NCBI GenBank assembly: GCA_900318105.1
Contig: ONJG01000015.1
Location: 1 to 37,062 of the forward strand
DNA: 37,062 bases
Source of the DNA: an uncultured Eubacteriales bacterium
GTDB taxonomy: Bacteria; Bacillota; Clostridia; Peptostreptococcales; Anaerovoracaceae
Direction: 5' to 3'
Shown: one piece after another, positions 34,331-37,062 of the stretch
Numbering within the stretch: position 1 is the stretch's first letter
Layout of the letters: each line of letters opens with the position of its first letter
Program-made: the position numbers and the translations under genes
Notes under the pieces: model-generated
The model's input: only the letters and a program-made list of their open reading frames with translations
Database searches by the model: none
Told to the model about the DNA's origin: nothing

Positions 34331-36661
34331 TCAGCTGTCCAGTTTTTCCATCTTTACAAAGCCCTTTCCGAGCTTTTTCTGACCGAAATCATCAAAGATT
34401 ACGGTCATTGTTTTTTCATCCTGCTCTATAAGCATGCCGACACCGAACTTCGGATGCCTCAGCATATCTCCTGTCTCAAATTCCTGCTGTATTTTTTCCT
34501 TGCCTCTGGTCTCCTTTTTTGAAGCCCTGAGAGCATCAAAAGGCCTGGATGCAGGCGCTCCTTCGTAACCGTCGATCGTTCCGTGGCTGTGCCCGCCGAA
34601 GAAATACTCTCCGGTATATGAGCTCTCTCCCCTGAGGCCGCTTCCGACAGCGACTTTTTCGTTTATGGTATCGTCTCCGTCCATGCAGTCCCTGTCCATC
34701 TCATCGAGGAAGACGGACTCTGTCTGGTAATCGGTCCTGCCGTAGAGCATACGTGTCCTTGCACCCGTTAGATAGAGTTTCTTCATGGCGCGCGTGATGC
34801 CGACGTAGCAGAGTCTTCTCTCCTCCTCCATGTTGTGGTCCTCATCAAACGCGTTGATGCCGGGGAACACTCCGTTTTCCATGCCCGGCATAAACACCAC
34901 CGGAAACTCAAGACCCTTGGCCGAATGAAGGGTCATCAGCACGACCGCGTCCTCATTCGCATCGTGATTGTCTATATCCGTCATCAGTGTTATCTGCTCG
35001 AGGAATGCTCCGAGCGCCGTGGTCTCGCCGGCCTCCAGTCCCTCTCCCATAAGAGCGAGCCTTTCCGCCTGCATCTCTTCCTGCATTGCTGCGACTCTTC
35101 CGTCAGCAAGCCCCTCCTCGAACTCCGAGATAACCGATTTGAACTCCATTATGTTTTCGATTCGTCCGTCTGCTTCTACAGTACCCGCATCCTCGAGTGC
35201 CCTGAGATATCCGGAGCGGTTGAGTATGTTGTCGTATATATCGGATAATGTCAGGTTTTCGCGTTCCGCCCTTATATCCTGCAGCATACCGGTGAATTCC
35301 GTAATTGCCTGCTTTACCTTCGGGCCGAACCCGGATATCAGCTCGTCCTCGCAAAGCGCCTCGTATATGCTCTCATCATATGCATTGGCATATTCCTCAA
35401 TGGCAGCCAGGGTCTTTCCTCCTATACCCCGCCTCGGCTCGTTTATAACCCTGAGCATGGATATATTGTCCTCAGGATTTTCTATGAGCCTGAGATACGC
35501 CATGACGTCCTTGATCTCTTTTCTGTCATAGAACCTCTGACCCGCAAGAACCCTGTACGGAAGGCCTCTGAAGCTGAACTTTTCCTCAAAGCTCCTGGAC
35601 TGGGCATTCTTTCTGTAGAGAATGGCGAAGTCCTTGTAGCTGTATCCCTCGTCTCTGAGGCGCTCAATTTCGGAGCCTATCCAGTAGGCCTCCTGCTTTT
35701 CGTCGTCAAATCTCCTGTATGTGATCTTCTCTCCGTCGCTTCTGTCCGTCCAGAGAGCTTTCTGTTTTCTCTCTTTGTTGTTCTTTATAACTGAATTGGC
35801 GAGCCTGAGGATGTTTCCGTCCGATCTGTAATTCTGCTCAAGCCTTACGGTAAAAGCGTTTCCGAAGTCGTTTTCGAAATCGAGTATGTTCCTTATGTCG
35901 GCGCCCCTCCACTGGTATATGCACTGATCGTCATCACCTACGACGCAGAGATTGCCATGTGAGGATGCGAGCATGCTTATCAGCTTGTACTGCAGATGGT
36001 TTGTATCCTGATACTCATCCACCATGATGTATCTGAAGCGATTGGCATAGTAATCCAGCACGCCCTTTTCTTTTTCGAAGAGTCTGACGGCATTTAAAAG
36101 CAGATCATCAAAATCCATGGCATTGGCTGCCATGAGGTCGCTGTTGTACTTCCTGTATGCCTCATATATGTCCTTATCTCTAGGAAGCCCCGCGCTCGCA
36201 GCCAGAAAGTCGTCCGGATCCTCCTCTCTTTCCTTGCACTTGCTGATTATCGCACCGAGAAGAGCCGGCGGAGTCATCTTGTCATCAAGTTCAAGTTCCT
36301 TGACTATTCTCTTGAGCAGAGACTTTTTGTCCGTCTCATCATAGACCGTAAATCCCGGCTTGTAGCCAAGGCTCTCGCACGAATATCTGAGTATGCGAAG
36401 GCACATGGCGTGGAATGTCATAATCCACATGCCACGCGTATCAGAAGCGAGGGCTTCGACCCTGCTCCTCATCTCGGCTGCCGCTTTATTGGTAAAAGTT
36501 ACGGCCAGTATGTTATGGGGATCTATACCCTGCTCCACCATATGGGCAATTCTGTGCGTCATGGTGGCGGTCTTTCCCGAGCCTGCTCCCGCGAGTATCA
36601 GGACAGGTCCTTCTGTCTGCCTTACGGCCTTGATTTGTTCACTGTTTAGATTGGTATGCAT
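34331..36661 (-). CDS. pcrA: ATP-dependent DNA helicase PcrA (UvrD/Rep family)
   Basis: A 3'-5' superfamily 1 helicase for repair and removal of RNA polymerase or RecA from DNA. The 776 residues begin LNSEQIKAVRQTEGPVLILAGAGSGKT (Walker A at 25-31), then AVTFTNKAAAEM (Ia), MVDEYQDTNHLQ (II), VVGDDDQCIYQWRGAD (III), VRLEQNYRS (IV), LMTLHSAKGLEFPVVFMPGMENGVFP (V) and VGITRAMKKLYLTGA (VI). The C-terminal tail DMLRHPKFGVGMLI...VIFDDFGQKKL is the PcrA Tudor-like RNA polymerase-binding domain. No ribosome site is evident before the ATG. It is the first gene of pcrA-nucleotidase-ligA-mgtE; pcrA-ligA pairing is conserved in Bacillota. Confidence 0.97.
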   Translation of the reverse strand: MHTNLNSEQIKAVRQTEGPVLILAGAGSGKTATMTHRIAHMVEQGIDPHNILAVTFTNKAAAEMRSRVEALASDTRGMWIMTFHAMCLRILRYSCESLGYKPGFTVYDETDKKSLLKRIVKELELDDKMTPPALLGAIISKCKEREEDPDDFLAASAGLPRDKDIYEAYRKYNSDLMAANAMDFDDLLLNAVRLFEKEKGVLDYYANRFRYIMVDEYQDTNHLQYKLISMLASSHGNLCVVGDDDQCIYQWRGADIRNILDFENDFGNAFTVRLEQNYRSDGNILRLANSVIKNNKERKQKALWTDRSDGEKITYRRFDDEKQEAYWIGSEIERLRDEGYSYKDFAILYRKNAQSRSFEEKFSFRGLPYRVLAGQRFYDRKEIKDVMAYLRLIENPEDNISMLRVINEPRRGIGGKTLAAIEEYANAYDESIYEALCEDELISGFGPKVKQAITEFTGMLQDIRAERENLTLSDIYDNILNRSGYLRALEDAGTVEADGRIENIMEFKSVISEFEEGLADGRVAAMQEEMQAERLALMGEGLEAGETTALGAFLEQITLMTDIDNHDANEDAVVLMTLHSAKGLEFPVVFMPGMENGVFPGINAFDEDHNMEEERRLCYVGITRAMKKLYLTGARTRMLYGRTDYQTESVFLDEMDRDCMDGDDTINEKVAVGSGLRGESSYTGEYFFGGHSHGTIDGYEGAPASRPFDALRASKKETRGKEKIQQEFETGDMLRHPKFGVGMLIEQDEKTMTVIFDDFGQKKLGKGFVKMEKLDS

Positions 36662-36718
36662 AGTTATTTAATTTTAACACAAACAGCCGGAAATTACCGC
36701 CCGAATAACAACACAGAA

Positions 36719-36741
36719 TTAACACATTCTGAATGTGTTAA
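36719..36741. promoter_or_regulatory. Perfect 23-bp palindrome upstream of gdhA
   Basis: Arms TTAACACATTC and GAATGTGTTAA flank a single T. It ends 4 bp before the gdhA -35 box, a place typical for an activator or repressor. The half-site TTAACACA recurs at 36674-36681 just before pcrA. The cognate protein is unknown. Confidence 0.75.
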
Positions 36742-36745
36742 ATCA

Positions 36746-36773
36746 TTGACTTTTAACCTCTAAATGTTAAAAT
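36746..36773 (+). promoter_or_regulatory. Promoter of gdhA
   Basis: TTGACT (36746-36751) and TAAAAT (36768-36773) with a 16-bp spacer. A second inverted repeat, TTTTAAC and GTTAAAA, spans the spacer and the -10 box (36751-36772). The leader would be about 60 nt. Confidence 0.65.
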
Positions 36774-36837
36774 TTATTTGCGGGCGAAAGGATGCCCGTA
36801 CCGATAATAAAGCTTTATTATAAGGAGAGTGATACCA

Positions 36838-37062
36838 ATGGCAAATTATGTAGAAAGAGTCATCGAGCAGTGCAAAGCCAACAACCCGGGAGAGGTTGAG
36901 TTTCACCAGACTGTAGAAGAAGTACTTACTTCTCTTGCACCGGTTGTTGAAAAACATCCTGAGTATGAAGCAAACGCACTTCTTGAGAGACTCGTTGAGC
37001 CTGAAAGAGGAGTTACTTTCAGAGTAGTATGGGTTGACGACAATGGCAAAGTTCAGGTCAAC
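36838..37062 (+). CDS. gdhA: Glutamate dehydrogenase, N-terminal part (cut by window end)
   Basis: The visible 75 residues start MANYVERVIEQCKANNPGE and contain EFHQTVEEVLTSLAPVVEKHPEY and LLERLVEPERGVTFRVVWVDDNGKVQVN, the characteristic start of hexameric (about 445-residue) glutamate dehydrogenases, usually NADP-linked, that assimilate ammonia into 2-oxoglutarate or run in reverse in amino acid fermenters. The cofactor and catalytic domains are beyond the window. AAGGAG stands about ten bases before the ATG. The gene is divergent from pcrA, and the 176-bp spacer holds a promoter, two inverted repeats and two leader hairpins, so it is probably tightly regulated, for example by nitrogen or amino acid supply. 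Confidence 0.95.
   Translation, partial: MANYVERVIEQCKANNPGEVEFHQTVEEVLTSLAPVVEKHPEYEANALLERLVEPERGVTFRVVWVDDNGKVQVN

Overview
The window looks like a core-genome segment of an anaerobic, Gram-positive Clostridia-type bacterium (Bacillota) of middling GC. Supporting signs are a CIRCE-controlled groES-groEL operon, Rex, a 2[4Fe-4S] clostridial ferredoxin, an FMN riboswitch with an ECF-type riboflavin transporter, type III pantothenate kinase, a lipoprotein solute-binding protein and strong AGGAGG ribosome binding sites. A stand-alone GMP synthase ATP-PPase subunit is compatible with a lineage such as the Peptostreptococcales/Anaerovoracaceae group, but that placement is a guess. I see no phage, insertion sequence, CRISPR array, rRNA or tRNA.

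Layout. Most genes are on the minus strand. 1-3600: guaB and guaA behind a membrane-anchored, catalytically degenerate GDPD-like protein. 3600-3960: five tandem 63-bp hairpin repeats. 3960-6000: groES-groEL with a sigma-A promoter and HrcA operator. 6039-7760: an OGG1-like DNA glycosylase and a P-loop/Asp23-like fusion protein. 7840-8130: a monocistronic plus-strand ferredoxin. 8147-9100: acpP-rex. 9155-22722: a long minus-strand run, ftsH-pucR-type regulator-coaX-dusB-solute-binding lipoprotein-pepV, then an FMN riboswitch followed by ribU-tsaE-tsaB-rimI-tsaD-ABC-F ATPase. 22848-26882: small membrane protein-metG-tatD-tilS. 27006-29613: two plus-strand genes, a glycosyltransferase and a double class II aldolase-domain protein. 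29610-36661: pcrA-nucleotidase-like-ligA-mgtE on the minus strand. 36838 to the end: the 5' part of gdhA behind a striking operator-like palindrome.

How the genes fit together. Much of the window serves translation and its quality: t6A tRNA modification (TsaB/D/E), lysidine (TilS), dihydrouridine (Dus), MetG, an ABC-F factor, GroESL and FtsH. Nucleotide supply (GuaA/B), cofactor supply (CoaX, RibU) and redox control (Rex, ferredoxin) surround it. No single obviously novel system stands out. The features most worth a second look are the covarying hairpin array, four proteins built from recognisable folds with lost or duplicated active sites (GDPD-like, nucleotidase-like, double aldolase, divergent LigA), the P-loop/Asp23 fusion, the FMN riboswitch placed ahead of t6A genes, and the gdhA palindrome.
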